64,000 nt of DNA from Spirillospora albida. GTDB taxonomy: Bacteria; Actinomycetota; Actinomycetes; Streptosporangiales; Streptosporangiaceae. The notes beneath the pieces are model-generated. The model did no database searches. It saw nothing but the letters and a program-made list of their open reading frames with translations, and was not told the DNA's origin. Position 1 is the stretch's first letter. Each line of letters opens with the position of its first letter. Made by a program: the position numbers and the translations under genes. The DNA lies in NCBI RefSeq assembly GCF_000718255.1, contig NZ_JOFJ01000023.1, positions 1 through 64,000 of the forward strand, written 5' to 3'. Positions 15,697 through 25,632 of the stretch are shown here, in pieces.

Positions 15697-17378
15697 GCCA
15701 TCCCCACCCGGAGCTCTCGTCCCCGCCCGCCCCGGCCGAGGGCGCCCTGCGCATCGTCGCGCTCGGCGGGCTCGGGGAGATCGGCCGCAACATGACCGTG
15801 TTCGAGTTCGGCGGGCGACTGCTCGTCGTCGACTGCGGTGTCCTGTTCCCGGAGACCGAGCAGCCCGGAATCGACCTGATCCTGCCCGACTTCGAGTACA
15901 TCCGGGACCGCCTGGACGACATCGAGGCGGTCATCCTGACGCACGGCCACGAGGACCACATCGGGGCCGTCCCGTTCCTGCTGCGCGAGCGCCGCGACAT
16001 CCGGCTGGCCGGTTCGAAGCTGACGATGGCGCTGCTCGAGGCCAAGCTGACCGAGCACCGCATTCAGCCGGTCACCGAGGTCGTCGCCGAGGGCGACCGG
16101 CGCACGTTCGGCCCGTTCGAGATCGAGTTCCTGGCCGTGAACCACTCGATCCCGGACGCGCTCGCCCTCGCGATCCGCACGCCCGCCGGGACCGTCCTGC
16201 ACACCGGCGACTTCAAGATGGACCAGCTGCCGCTGGACGGCCGGCTCACCGACCTGCCCGGCTTCGCGCGGCTCGGCGCCGCCGGCATCGACCTGCTGAT
16301 GTCCGACTCGACGAACTCCGAGGTCCCCGGTTTCGTCACCAGCGAGCGCGACATCGGCCCGGTCGTGGACGACGTGTTCCGCACCGCGCAGGCCCGGCTG
16401 ATCGTGGCCTGCTTCGCCTCGCACATCCACCGCGTCCAGCAGGTCCTCGACGCCGCCGTGGCGAACGGCCGCAAGGTCTGCTTCGTCGGGCGGTCGATGG
16501 TCCGGAACATGGGCGTGGCGCGGGAGCTCGGCTACCTGAACGTCCCCGAGGGCGTCATGGTCGAGCAGCGCGACCTGGACGACATCCCCGGCGACCGCCT
16601 GGTCCTGGTGTGCACCGGGTCGCAGGGCGAGCCGATGTCGGCGCTGTCGCGGATGGCGAACCGCGACCACTCGATCCGCATCACCGAGGGCGACACCGTG
16701 CTGCTGGCGTCCTCGCTGATCCCCGGCAACGAGAACGCCGTGAACCGCGTCATCAACGGCCTCACCCGATGGGGCGCGCGGATCGTCCACAAGGGCAACG
16801 CGCTCGTGCACGTGTCCGGGCACGCCTCGGCGGGCGAGCTGCTGTACGTGCTGAACATGGTCAAGCCCCGCAACTTCATGCCGATCCACGGCGAGTGGCG
16901 GCACCTGCGGGCGCACGCGAAGCTGGCGTCGCTCACCGGAGTGCCGGACGAGCGGATCGTCATCGCCGAGGACGGCGTCGTCGTCGACCTCGCCGGCGGC
17001 GAGGCGAAGATCGTCGGCGCGGTCCCCGCGGGCTACGTGTACGTGGACGGCCTGTCGGTCGGCGAGGTCACCGAGACCTCCCTGAAGGACCGGCGGATCC
17101 TCGGCGAGGAGGGCTTCATCTCCATCGTCATCGGGATCGACACGACGTCCGGGAAGGTCGTGGCCGGGCCGGAGGTGCACGCCCGCGGCGCCGGCATCGT
17201 CAACGCGGACTTCGCCGAGGTCGTCTCGCGGATCGAGACGGTGATCGGGGAGGCCGCGGCCGACGGGGTGACCGAGCTCCATCAGCTGGGCCAGCTCGTC
17301 CGCCGTACCGCGGGCAAGTGGGTCAGCGACAACTACCGCCGCCGCCCGATGATCGTCCCGGTGATCGTCGAGGTGTGA
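15693..17378 (+). CDS. rnj: Ribonuclease J
   Basis: A 561-residue metallo-beta-lactamase-fold RNase with 5'-exonuclease and endonuclease activity, central to mRNA decay and rRNA maturation. Zinc ligands are in LTHGHEDHIGA (His84-His89), HTGDFK and the beta-CASP domain with VSGHASAGEL and MPIHGEWRHL motifs near residue 370-405; the C-terminal domain follows. It starts with GTG in a GTGA overlap with dapA. A 17-bp perfect palindrome closes the two-gene unit. Confidence 0.95.
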   Translation: MSHPHPELSSPPAPAEGALRIVALGGLGEIGRNMTVFEFGGRLLVVDCGVLFPETEQPGIDLILPDFEYIRDRLDDIEAVILTHGHEDHIGAVPFLLRERRDIRLAGSKLTMALLEAKLTEHRIQPVTEVVAEGDRRTFGPFEIEFLAVNHSIPDALALAIRTPAGTVLHTGDFKMDQLPLDGRLTDLPGFARLGAAGIDLLMSDSTNSEVPGFVTSERDIGPVVDDVFRTAQARLIVACFASHIHRVQQVLDAAVANGRKVCFVGRSMVRNMGVARELGYLNVPEGVMVEQRDLDDIPGDRLVLVCTGSQGEPMSALSRMANRDHSIRITEGDTVLLASSLIPGNENAVNRVINGLTRWGARIVHKGNALVHVSGHASAGELLYVLNMVKPRNFMPIHGEWRHLRAHAKLASLTGVPDERIVIAEDGVVVDLAGGEAKIVGAVPAGYVYVDGLSVGEVTETSLKDRRILGEEGFISIVIGIDTTSGKVVAGPEVHARGAGIVNADFAEVVSRIETVIGEAAADGVTELHQLGQLVRRTAGKWVSDNYRRRPMIVPVIVEV

Positions 17379-17401
17379 TCGGGCCCCGGAGCCCGGACGG
17401 G

Positions 17402-17435
17402 GTCACCGGGCGGCCGCGCGCGGCCGCCCGGTGAC
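17402..17435. terminator. 34-bp perfect palindrome after rnj
   Basis: Bases 17402-17418 are perfectly complementary to 17419-17435, giving a GC-rich hairpin with 15 pairs plus a tight loop, 23 bp after the rnj stop. No U-run follows. Placed between rnj and ftsK, it most likely terminates the dapA-rnj message. Confidence 0.7.
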
Positions 17436-17490
17436 ACGCCCGTGCCCGGGATCCCCGGATCCGCGCCCGATCTTGGTTAGTCTCGTCATC

Positions 17491-20148
17491 ATGGCCACAC
17501 GTGCGTCCGGAGGAGCGAAAAGCACTTCGCGTGCCGGCGGCGGCGCGGCCCGCAAACCCCCCGGACAGGCCCCCCGCAAGCGGCCGGGCACGGCCGCGAA
17601 GGCCGGCGCGAAGCCGCGCGCGGGGAGCGGCGGGGGCCGCGGCAAGGGCCGCCCCCCGCAGCGGCCCGACCCGATCCCGCAGGCGATCCTCGGCTTCTTC
17701 AAGCTCCTGTTCAGGCTGTACCAGCTCGCGGCCGTCGCGGTCGGCTCGCTCTTTCGCGCCTACGGCGACGGCGCCCGCGGCCTCGACCCCGAGCACCGCC
17801 GCGACGGGCTCGGGCTCGCGCTGCTCGGCTCGTCGATCGTGCTGGCCTCCGTGACCTGGTTCCGCCCCGACGGCGTGGTCACGATCGCGCTGGAGAAGGT
17901 CGTCCGCGGCGGTCTCGGCATCATCGCCATGGGGCTGCCCGTCCTGCTGGCGCTGCTGGCGTGGCGGACGCTGCGGCATCCCGAGCACCACGACGACACC
18001 GGACGCGTCGTCATCGGCGTCAGCGCGCTCGGCGCCGGTGTGCTCGGCGTCCTGCACGTCTCGGCGGGCATCCCGTCGCCCGCGAAGGACATGGACGGCG
18101 TCCGCGAGGCGGGCGGCGTCCTCGGCTGGCTGGTGTCGGCGCCGCTGGAGGCGGCGCTGAGCGGCTGGGTGGCCGTCCCGCTGCTGCTGCTCCTGTCCGG
18201 GTTCGGGCTGCTCGTGGTGACCGCGACGCCGATCGCGAAGGTCCCCGAGCGCGTCGCCGACCTGTGGGCGATGGCGACGCTGCAGGGCCGTCCGGCGCAC
18301 CGGGAGGACGACGCGCCGCAGGCCGCCCCCGCGAAGCGGCGCCGCAAGGGCGCGAAGGCGTCCGGCGAGGAGGGCGACCTCGAGGTCGGCGAGCACTCCA
18401 AGCCCTACGACACGCCGCTGCTCGACGGGAAGGCGGGCAGGGCGAAGGCGGGCGGGGCGAAAGAGGACGGCGACGACCGCCCGCGCCGCGACCTCGCCGA
18501 CGAGCTGTTCGACCCCGACCCGTTCGGCGCGGACGTTCCGCCGCCCGCCGAGCCCGCCGACGACGCGTTCCCGCCGCCCCCCGAACCGGACGGGCCGGCC
18601 GAAGGCCCGGTGCTCCCCGAGGTCCGCGACCCGACGCCCGCGCCGCGCGCCTCCGAGCAGCTGCCGCTGTCGTCGTCCGGCGAGGTCTACCTACTGCCGG
18701 AGCCCGCGGCGCTGCGCCCCGGAAGCGTCGCCAAGCCGCGCACCAAGGCCAACGACACCGTGGTGAGCGCCCTGACCGGGGTGCTGGAGCAGTTCGACAT
18801 CGACGCGCAGGTCACCGGGTTCACCCGGGGCCCGACGATCACCCGGTACGAGATCGAGCTCGGCCCGGCGGTGAAGGTCGAGAAGGTCACCGCGCTCACC
18901 CGCAACATCGCGTACGCGGTGAAGAGCGCCGATGTGCGGATCATCTCCCCGATCCCCGGCAAGTCGGCGATCGGCGTCGAGATCCCGAACGTCGACAAGG
19001 ACATCGTCAGCCTCGGCGACGTCCTGCGCTCGCCGGCCGCGACGAACGAGCACCACCCGATGATCGTCGGCCTCGGCAAGGACGTCGAGGGACGCACGGT
19101 CGTCGCGAACCTCGCGAAGATGCCGCACATCCTCATCGCGGGCGCGACCGGCGCGGGCAAGTCGACCTGCATCAACGGGCTCATCACGTCGGTCCTGATG
19201 CGGGCCACGCCGGACGAGGTCCGCATGATCCTCGTCGACCCCAAACGGGTCGAGCTCACGATGTACCAGGGCATCCCCCACCTCATCACCCCGATCATCA
19301 CGAACCCGAAGAAGGCCGCCGAGGCCCTCGACTGGGTCGTCGGGGAGATGGACCGCCGCTACGACGACCTCGCCGCGTCCGGGTTCCGGCACATCGACGA
19401 CTTCAACAAGGCGGTGAAGGCGGGCCGGCTCACCGCGCCGCCCGGCAGCGAGCGCGTCTACACCCCCTACCCCTACATGCTCGTCATCGTGGACGAGCTC
19501 GCCGACCTCATGATGGTGGCGCCCCGCGACGTCGAGGACTCCGTCGTCCGCATCACCCAGCTCGCCCGCGCCGCCGGCATCCACCTGGTGCTCGCGACGC
19601 AGCGTCCGTCGGTGGACGTCGTGACCGGCCTCATCAAGGCGAACGTCCCCTCCCGCCTGGCGTTCGCGACGTCCTCGCTGGCCGACAGCCGCGTCATCCT
19701 CGACCAGCCGGGCGCGGAGAAGCTCGTCGGGCAGGGCGACGCGCTGTTCCTGCCGATGGGCGCGAGCAAGCCGATGCGCATCCAGAACGCGTACGTCTCG
19801 GAGAAGGAGATCCACCAGGTCGTCGACCACTGCAAGGCGCAGATGGAGGCGGACTACCGCGACGACGTCGCCGCGTCCGGCGCGCCGAAGAAGGAGATCG
19901 ACGAGGAGATCGGCGACGACATGGACCTGCTCGTCCAGGCGATCGAGCTGGTCGTGTCGACGCAGTTCGGGTCGACCTCGATGCTGCAGCGCAAGCTGCG
20001 CGTCGGGTTCGCGAAGGCGGGCCGGCTCATGGACCTGATGGAGAGCCGCGACATCGTCGGCCCGAGCGAGGGCTCGAAGGCGCGCGACGTCCTGGCCAAG
20101 CCGGACGACCTGCCGAAGGTGCTCGCGGAGCTGCGCGGCGCCGGCTGA
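17491..20148 (+). CDS. ftsK: DNA translocase FtsK/SpoIIIE
   Basis: Membrane-anchored DNA pump that clears chromosomes from the division or sporulation septum. The 885-residue protein has a Lys/Gly/Ala-rich start (1-60), about four membrane segments between residues 65 and 250, a proline- and acid-rich linker (about 265-420), the alpha domain, and the motor with Walker A GATGAGKS (551-558) and Walker B VIVDELAD (near 667). The ATQRPSVDVVTG motif and a C-terminal gamma winged helix (TSMLQRKLRVGFAKAGRLMD) that would read KOPS-type sequences are present. The ATG at the MATRASGG codon was chosen over an upstream frame extension into the terminator. Confidence 0.95.
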   Translation: MATRASGGAKSTSRAGGGAARKPPGQAPRKRPGTAAKAGAKPRAGSGGGRGKGRPPQRPDPIPQAILGFFKLLFRLYQLAAVAVGSLFRAYGDGARGLDPEHRRDGLGLALLGSSIVLASVTWFRPDGVVTIALEKVVRGGLGIIAMGLPVLLALLAWRTLRHPEHHDDTGRVVIGVSALGAGVLGVLHVSAGIPSPAKDMDGVREAGGVLGWLVSAPLEAALSGWVAVPLLLLLSGFGLLVVTATPIAKVPERVADLWAMATLQGRPAHREDDAPQAAPAKRRRKGAKASGEEGDLEVGEHSKPYDTPLLDGKAGRAKAGGAKEDGDDRPRRDLADELFDPDPFGADVPPPAEPADDAFPPPPEPDGPAEGPVLPEVRDPTPAPRASEQLPLSSSGEVYLLPEPAALRPGSVAKPRTKANDTVVSALTGVLEQFDIDAQVTGFTRGPTITRYEIELGPAVKVEKVTALTRNIAYAVKSADVRIISPIPGKSAIGVEIPNVDKDIVSLGDVLRSPAATNEHHPMIVGLGKDVEGRTVVANLAKMPHILIAGATGAGKSTCINGLITSVLMRATPDEVRMILVDPKRVELTMYQGIPHLITPIITNPKKAAEALDWVVGEMDRRYDDLAASGFRHIDDFNKAVKAGRLTAPPGSERVYTPYPYMLVIVDELADLMMVAPRDVEDSVVRITQLARAAGIHLVLATQRPSVDVVTGLIKANVPSRLAFATSSLADSRVILDQPGAEKLVGQGDALFLPMGASKPMRIQNAYVSEKEIHQVVDHCKAQMEADYRDDVAASGAPKKEIDEEIGDDMDLLVQAIELVVSTQFGSTSMLQRKLRVGFAKAGRLMDLMESRDIVGPSEGSKARDVLAKPDDLPKVLAELRGAG

Positions 20149-20308
20149 TCCCGGGCCCCGGGCGTCGCGGTACCTCTGGGGGCGTTGTGAATGATGCAGA
20201 ATCTTGCCCGGTTTGACACGTGTTGGCCGTCGCTCTTCGGGCATGGCGGTTCCTAGACTGGTGCGACGGGGGCATCGGGGTCGTTCACTCGCTCGAAGGA
20301 GGCTCGGC

Positions 20309-21070
20309 GTGAGCATCGGTGAGACCTTGGCGGAGGAGCGCGAGCGGGCCGGTCTCTCGGTGACCCAGGTGAGTCTCCAGACGCGGATCCGGGAGACGGT
20401 CATCCGCCGCATGGAGGCCGACGACTTCGCGCTCTGCGGCGGCAACTTCTACGCGCGCGGGCACATCCGCAGCATCAGCCGCGTCATCGGCATCGATCCG
20501 GAGCCGCTCGTCGCGGAGTTCGACGCGGCCCACGGCGGCGCCCCGCAGCCCGTGTCGGCGGTCTCGGCGTTCGAGCCGGAGCGCCCGGTCGAGTTCCGGG
20601 AGCGCCGCTCCCCGAACTGGACCGCCGCGATGGCGCTCGCCCTCGCCCTCGTGATGGTCTACGTGGTCGTCCAGATCGCGGGAGGGGGCGGCGGGCCAGA
20701 GCGGCGCACCGCGCGGCCGGTCGCCGGCACGCCCGCGGCGGCCCCCTCGCCCTCCGCGTCCCCGACCGCGCCCGCCGCGAAGAAGCCCGGCGCGGCCCCC
20801 TCGCCCGCGGCGCGCACGCGGGTGGAACTCGCCGTCCAGGTGAAGCGGCGGACGTGGTTCAACGTGCGCGGCGACAACGGCAGGCCGCTGTTCTCCGGCA
20901 TCCTCGCCCCCGGCGACGAGCGCGCGTGGACCGCGAAGAAGAAGATCACCGTGGTGCTGGGGATCGGCGGCTCCGTCGAGATGACCGTCAACGGCAAGGA
21001 CATCGGCGCCCCCGGCGACGACCGGGGCGTCCACCGGGTGACGTTCACGCGGTCCGATCCCGAATCCTGA
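20309..21070 (+). CDS. RodZ-like protein: HTH_25 domain, TM helix and DUF4115 domain
   Basis: A 253-residue single-pass membrane protein. Residues 1-75 form a helix-turn-helix of the HTH_25 type (IGETLAEERERAGLSVTQVSLQTRIRETVIRRMEADDF, recognisable in parts), a membrane helix lies near 110-130 (AAMALALALVMVYVVVQIA), then an Ala/Pro-rich spacer and a C-terminal DUF4115 beta domain (about 170-253). This is the architecture of RodZ, which links MreB to the elongation machinery; actinobacterial members in this position are less well studied. GTG start with AAGGAGG six bases upstream, clearly better than the longer frame. Confidence 0.85.
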   Translation: MSIGETLAEERERAGLSVTQVSLQTRIRETVIRRMEADDFALCGGNFYARGHIRSISRVIGIDPEPLVAEFDAAHGGAPQPVSAVSAFEPERPVEFRERRSPNWTAAMALALALVMVYVVVQIAGGGGGPERRTARPVAGTPAAAPSPSASPTAPAAKKPGAAPSPAARTRVELAVQVKRRTWFNVRGDNGRPLFSGILAPGDERAWTAKKKITVVLGIGGSVEMTVNGKDIGAPGDDRGVHRVTFTRSDPES

Positions 21071-21124
21071 TCCGACGGCCGGGGCCTGGTCGGGACGGCC
21101 GTGCGCGCCCATTACCTTAGAGGG

Positions 21125-22555
21125 ATGTCCACTCGCCGCAAGGTCTCCCTCATCACGCTCGGCTGCGCCCGCAACGAGGTCGACTCCGAGGAGCTCGCCG
21201 CGCGCATCGAGGACGCCGGCTGGGACCTGACCGAGGGCGGCGACGGCGCCGACGTCGTGGTGGTCAACACCTGCGGCTTCATCGAGGCGGCCAAGAAGGA
21301 CTCGATCGACACGCTGCTCGCCGCGCACGGCTCCGGCGCGAAGGTCGTCGCCGCGGGCTGTATGGCGGAGCGGTACGGCCGGGAGCTCGCCGAGGCCCTC
21401 CCGGAGGCCGACGCGGTCATCGGCTTCGACGACTACACGGCGATCGGCGACCGGCTCGACGACGTCATGGCGGGCCGCCGGCACGACTCCCACGCGCCCC
21501 GCGACCGCCGCACCCTGCTGCCGATCAGCCCGGTCGAACGGACGGCCGCGGCCGTCGCGATCCCGGGCCACGGCCCCGACCTGCCCGAAGGCGTGGCCCC
21601 CGCCTCCGGCCCCCGGGTGCTGCGGCGGCGCCTCGGCGGCGGTCCGGTCGCGCCGCTGAAGCTCGCGTCCGGCTGCGACCGGCGGTGCACGTTCTGCGCG
21701 ATCCCGGCCTTCCGCGGCGCCTACGTGTCGCGGCCCCCGGGGGAGGTCCTCGAGGAGGCCCGCTGGCTCGCCGGGCACGGCGTCCGCGAACTGGTCCTCG
21801 TCAGCGAGAACTCCACGTCATACGGCAAAGACCTCGGTGACCTGCGGGCCCTGGAGAAGCTGCTGCCGGGCCTCGCCGCCGTCGACGGAATCGAGCGCGT
21901 CCGGGTGAGCTACCTGCAGCCCGCCGAGACCCGGCCGGGCCTCATCGAGGCGATCTGCGGGACGCCCGGCGTCGCCCCCTACTTCGACCTGTCGTTCCAG
22001 CACGCGAGCGGGCCTGTGCTGCGGTCCATGCGCCGGTTCGGCGACCGCGAGCGGTTTTTGGAGCTGCTCGACCGGGTCCGGGAGCTGGCACCGGACGCGG
22101 GTGTCCGGTCCAACTTCATCGTCGGGTTCCCCGGCGAGACCGAGGACGACTTCGAGGAGCTGGCCGCGTTCCTGTCCGCGGCGCGCCTCGACGCCGTCGG
22201 CGTTTTCGGCTACTCCGACGAGGAGGGCACCGAGGCCGCCGGGCTCGACGGCAAGCTCGACCCGGAGGAGGTCGCCGCCCGCGTCGAGGAGCTGTCGATC
22301 CTCGCGGACGAACTGACCGCGCAGCGCGCCGAGGACCGCATCGGCACCGAGATCCGCGTCCTCCTGGAGGAGAAGACCGACGGCGGCGCCTTCGAGGGCC
22401 GCGCCGAGCACCAGGCCCCCGAGGTCGACGGGACGGTACTCGTCCGGGGCGCGGGCCTCGCGCTCGGCGAGATCGTCGCGGCGCGGGTCACCGGCGCCGA
22501 GGGCGTCGACCTGATCGCGGACGCCCTGCCCGGCCCGGCCGCGGACGCGCCATGA
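21125..22555 (+). CDS. rimO: Ribosomal protein S12 methylthiotransferase RimO
   Basis: Radical-SAM enzyme that adds a methylthio group to an aspartate of ribosomal protein S12. The 476-residue protein has the N-terminal cluster cysteines in TLGCARN, VNTCGF and AAGCMAE, the radical-SAM motif [11 protein letters not shown] (Cys184, 188, 191), and a C-terminal TRAM domain. An insert of about 40 residues ([17 protein letters not shown]...) before the SAM domain is usual for actinobacterial RimO. Its TGA overlaps the ATG of pgsA. MiaB later in the window is the tRNA-specific paralogue. Confidence 0.94.
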   Translation: MSTRRKVSLITLGCARNEVDSEELAARIEDAGWDLTEGGDGADVVVVNTCGFIEAAKKDSIDTLLAAHGSGAKVVAAGCMAERYGRELAEALPEADAVIGFDDYTAIGDRLDDVMAGRRHDSHAPRDRRTLLPISPVERTAAAVAIPGHGPDLPEGVAPASGPRVLRRRLGGGPVAPLKLASGCDRRCTFCAIPAFRGAYVSRPPGEVLEEARWLAGHGVRELVLVSENSTSYGKDLGDLRALEKLLPGLAAVDGIERVRVSYLQPAETRPGLIEAICGTPGVAPYFDLSFQHASGPVLRSMRRFGDRERFLELLDRVRELAPDAGVRSNFIVGFPGETEDDFEELAAFLSAARLDAVGVFGYSDEEGTEAAGLDGKLDPEEVAARVEELSILADELTAQRAEDRIGTEIRVLLEEKTDGGAFEGRAEHQAPEVDGTVLVRGAGLALGEIVAARVTGAEGVDLIADALPGPAADAP

Positions 22556-23139
22556 TCGCGGGTACGCCCGAACCGGTGGCGGGCGCCTCCGAGCCGCCCG
22601 CCGCGAGCGTCTACAACGTCGCGAACGCGCTCACCATGCTGCGGATCGTGCTCGTCCCGCTGTTCGTCTGGCTGCTGTTCCTGGACGGCACGGCCTGGCG
22701 GCTCGCCGCGTTCGCCGTCTTCGCGCTCGCATCGATCACCGACAAGGTCGACGGCGACCTGGCGCGGGCGCGCGGGCTGGTCACCGACTTCGGCAAGATC
22801 GCCGACCCGATCGCCGACAAGGCCCTGACCGGCGCCGCGCTGGTCAGCCTGTCGATCCTGGGCGAGCTGTGGTGGTGGGTGACCATCATGATCATGGTCC
22901 GCGAGATCGGCATCACGCTGCTGCGGTTCGTCGTCATCCGCTACGGCGTCATCCCGGCCAGCAAGGGCGGCAAGCTGAAGACGATGCTGCAGGTCCTCGC
23001 CATCGGCTTGTTCATCCTGCCCGGCCCGCTCGACCCGCTGCGCTGGGCGCTGATGGCCGCCGCGCTCGTCGTCACCGTCGTGACCGGCGTCGACTACGTC
23101 GTCCGGGCGTGGCGGCTGCGCCGCGCCGGCCGCCCCTAG
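22552..23139 (+). CDS. pgsA: CDP-diacylglycerol--glycerol-3-phosphate 3-phosphatidyltransferase
   Basis: Membrane enzyme that makes phosphatidylglycerol phosphate. The 195-residue protein carries the CDP-alcohol phosphotransferase signature [20 protein letters not shown] followed by IAD (about residues 66-88), with all three Asp and the AR/G positions intact, and about five membrane segments. It overlaps rimO by 4 bp (ATGA). The family also includes phosphatidylinositol phosphate synthases; position beside rimO and cinA is the usual pgsA location. Confidence 0.9.
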   Translation: MIAGTPEPVAGASEPPAASVYNVANALTMLRIVLVPLFVWLLFLDGTAWRLAAFAVFALASITDKVDGDLARARGLVTDFGKIADPIADKALTGAALVSLSILGELWWWVTIMIMVREIGITLLRFVVIRYGVIPASKGGKLKTMLQVLAIGLFILPGPLDPLRWALMAAALVVTVVTGVDYVVRAWRLRRAGRP

Positions 23140-23713
23140 GAACGCCCGTGGACTTCACCTCCCCCGAGGTGGGCGCCACCCAGTCCTCACCCGGCCGGGA
23201 GGTCCGCTCGTCCCGGTGATGCAGCGCGCCTATGCCCGCCGCTGCGGTGCCGTCCTGCGCCGCCTGGCTGCTCGCTAGCGGCACTCCGGCCACTTGTCAG
23301 CGCGCCGAAAGGCCGCGGGATCGCGCCCACCCCGGTCGCGATCCCGCGGCCCGCTTCTGTGCCGGCACGTCGATTATGTCAACGCCGCGGACGTCCCGAT
23401 GCACGGGGAAATGAGTTCTGACTCACACGGTGACCCATCGCCTCAGGTGGGACGGGCCGTCCGTCCGTCGGCGCGCACGGATTTCCGTCGATGATATGCG
23501 TCTCCTCACATTGCCGTTCCCTCGTATTCGTCCGGTCGTCGCTTTTCTCGGACGCGGATTCGTCGTCCGCTGATTCGCCCGCGGGTCGTTCACCTTTTCC
23601 GGCGGAGGCGACCCGTCCTGATGCGGTCGGCCGATCCGGGAACCCCGCCGCGGCCGACCGGTGTCCGCCCCGGCCGGTAGGTTCGGAGAGCGGCGGAGCG
23701 AAGAGGGGGACGG
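23140..23713. other. 574-bp intergenic region between pgsA and cinA
   Basis: No supported gene. The left part contains a strong hairpin listed separately. Bases 23400-23600 are noticeably less GC-rich than their surroundings and probably hold the cinA promoter region, but I cannot place a convincing -10/-35 pair on the plus strand. A TTGACATAAT sequence occurs on the minus strand around 23382-23373, with no gene downstream of it in that direction. Confidence 0.5.
23311..23351. terminator. 15-bp perfect stem-loop after pgsA
   Basis: Bases 23311-23325 pair without mismatch with 23337-23351 around an 11-base loop. The stem is strongly GC-rich with no U-tract. It is the best candidate terminator for the rodZ-like/rimO/pgsA unit, although it lies 170 bp after the pgsA stop. 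Confidence 0.65.
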
Positions 23714-24997
23714 ATGCGGGTCGAACTGGTCACCGTCGGGGACGAGCTGCTTCTCGGCGACACGCTCAACGGGAACGCGGCCTGGCTCGGGCGGCGGCTG
23801 GCCGAGCACGGGATCGCCGTGACCCGCAGCGTGGTCGTCGGCGACGAGATGGACGTGATCATCGAAGCGGTCACGTCCGCGCTGCGCCGGGCCGACGCGG
23901 TGATCACCACCGGGGGGCTCGGTCCCACCTACGACGATCTGACCCGCGACGCCCTCGCGAAGGCGGCGGGCGCCGCCCTGGTCCGGGATCCCGAGCTCGA
24001 GGCGCGGCTGCGCGACCGGGCCGAGGCGGCCGGCCGTGAACCGCTGCCGATGGCGTTCCGCATGGCGGACGTGCCCGAAGGCGCCCGCCCGCTCGCGAAC
24101 CCGGCGGGCTCCGCGCCCGGTCTGCGGGTCGCGCTCCCCGGCGGCACCGTGTACGCGCTGCCCGGCGTCCCGTTCGAAATGCGCGCCCTCATGGACACGG
24201 CCGTCCTGCCGGAACTGGCCGGACGCGCCGGCGCGCCCGCCCTCGCCCGCCGCACGCTGCGCACGGCCGCGCTGTGGGAATCGGAGATCGCGACCCGCCT
24301 GGCCGAGATCGAGGCCATGGACGGCGTCGCGCTCGCCTACCTGCCGGAACCGGCCGAGGTGAAGATCCGGATCACCGCCGCGCCCGACCGCCTGCCGTCC
24401 GTCGAGGCGCGCGTCCGCGAGCTGCTGGGCCCGGCGGTGTACGGGGCGGACGGCGAGACGCTCGACCGGGTCGTGCACCGCCTGCTCGCCGACCGCTCGG
24501 CGACCGTCGCGACCGCGGAGTCGCTGACCGGCGGCCTCATCGGCGCCGCGCTCACGGAGATGCCCGGCTCGTCCGCGACCTACGCGGGAGGCGTCGTCGC
24601 CTACGCCACGGAACTCAAGGAGCGCCTCCTCGGCGTCCCGTCCGGGCTCCTCACCGCCAACGGAGCCGTCCATCCCGACGTCGCGGCCGCCATGGCCGCC
24701 GGAGTCCGCGACCGGCTCGGCGCGACCTACGGGGTCGCGGTGACGGGTGTGGCGGGCCCCGACCCCCAGGACGCCCGCCCCGTGGGCACGGTCTACATCG
24801 CCGTCGCCGGACCCGGCGCCGCGCCCTCCGTCGTCGCCCCGCGCCTCCCGCTGCCGGGCACCGGCCCGCAAACACGCCCGGCGATCCGGCGAATGACCGT
24901 TGTGCACGCCCTTGACCTGCTGAGACGTGTCATGCTGGGATGCGAGGAAGGTGAACGGGGCACCAAATCCGGGTGCGATCGGGAAGAGCGGAGTTGA
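23714..24997 (+). CDS. cinA: CinA family nicotinamide-nucleotide amidohydrolase / competence-damage protein
   Basis: A 427-residue two-domain protein. The N-terminal MoCF/COG1058 half (LVTVGDELLLGDTLNGN, ITTGGLGPTYDDLTRD) resembles ADP-ribose pyrophosphatase-type CinA domains. The C-terminal half, from about residue 260, is the PncC-type amidase (VATAESLTGGLIGAAL, YAGGVVAYATELK, AVTGVAGPDP, VGTVYIAV), which deamidates NMN to recycle NAD. GAGGGGGACGG precedes the ATG. It sits directly upstream of clgR, a conserved pairing in Streptomyces and relatives. Confidence 0.92.
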   Translation: MRVELVTVGDELLLGDTLNGNAAWLGRRLAEHGIAVTRSVVVGDEMDVIIEAVTSALRRADAVITTGGLGPTYDDLTRDALAKAAGAALVRDPELEARLRDRAEAAGREPLPMAFRMADVPEGARPLANPAGSAPGLRVALPGGTVYALPGVPFEMRALMDTAVLPELAGRAGAPALARRTLRTAALWESEIATRLAEIEAMDGVALAYLPEPAEVKIRITAAPDRLPSVEARVRELLGPAVYGADGETLDRVVHRLLADRSATVATAESLTGGLIGAALTEMPGSSATYAGGVVAYATELKERLLGVPSGLLTANGAVHPDVAAAMAAGVRDRLGATYGVAVTGVAGPDPQDARPVGTVYIAVAGPGAAPSVVAPRLPLPGTGPQTRPAIRRMTVVHALDLLRRVMLGCEEGERGTKSGCDREERS

Positions 24998-25009
24998 TTA
25001 CAGCGTTAC

Positions 25010-25022
25010 GTTCCGAGCGAAC
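25010..25022. promoter_or_regulatory. Candidate ClgR operator upstream of clgR
   Basis: GTTC-CGAGC-GAAC is an inverted repeat with 4-base arms and a 5-base centre, 87 bp before the clgR ATG. ClgR sites in Streptomyces are GTTCGC-N5-GCG-like, and this partly fits. Autoregulation is known for ClgR, so the location is right, but the match is imperfect. Confidence 0.35.
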
Positions 25023-25108
25023 ACGAAATCAACGGTCTGCCACGGCCGCCGCCAACCCGGGTACGGTGGAACCGGCAGATGGTCCGAACTGAGGGAGGGA
25101 GCGAGACG

Positions 25109-25462
25109 ATGGTCCTGCTTCGCCAGCTGCTCGGTGACGTACTGCGGCAGCTGCGGCTGCGCCAGGGACGCACCCTCCGCGAGGTGTCCGCCGTCGCACG
25201 GGTGTCCCTCGGATATCTCTCCGAGGTCGAACGGGGTCAGAAAGAGGCGTCCTCGGAATTGCTCGCCTCCATCTGCAAGGCCCTGGGGGTCCCGCTGTCG
25301 CACGTCCTGAGAGAGGTCGCGGATCAGCTGGCCTTGGCCGAGCTGCAGCACGACCCCGTCATGGCGGGCGCACCCGCGCACGACCGCATCACCGCCGAGA
25401 GCATCCCGTCCACCCCCGAGGAGATCGCAGGCGAGTTCCGCGCGGACATGGTCGCCGCGTAG
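25109..25462 (+). CDS. clgR: ClgR-type XRE-family transcriptional activator
   Basis: A 117-residue regulator that in other actinobacteria activates clp protease and related quality-control genes. Residues 1-70 form an XRE helix-turn-helix with the ClgR-typical sequence [20 protein letters not shown] then [20 protein letters not shown]. The protein ends in two alanines (MVAA); ClgR proteins are themselves ClpP substrates recognised through a C-terminal AA, so the degron appears conserved. GGAGGGAGC lies eight bases before the chosen ATG. Position behind cinA supports orthology. Confidence 0.88.
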   Translation: MVLLRQLLGDVLRQLRLRQGRTLREVSAVARVSLGYLSEVERGQKEASSELLASICKALGVPLSHVLREVADQLALAELQHDPVMAGAPAHDRITAESIPSTPEEIAGEFRADMVAA

Positions 25463-25632
25463 CCGGGGCCCTGGAACCGTGGCCCGCGGGTGTGCGCGGA
25501 CCACAGGGCTCTGACGTGCGGACGGACCCTGCCTCGGGTGTGTGTGGGGCCTCACGCTTGGGTCCGGCAAGGCGGGGGATGGTTCCGGTGTTGTCACGGA
25601 TACGCCGTAATGACGCGGAAGGAGCCCCAACG

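Noticed and set aside
23232..23414. 60-codon frame in the pgsA-cinA gap
   Set aside because: It runs straight through the 15-bp terminator stem and has no ribosome-binding site.
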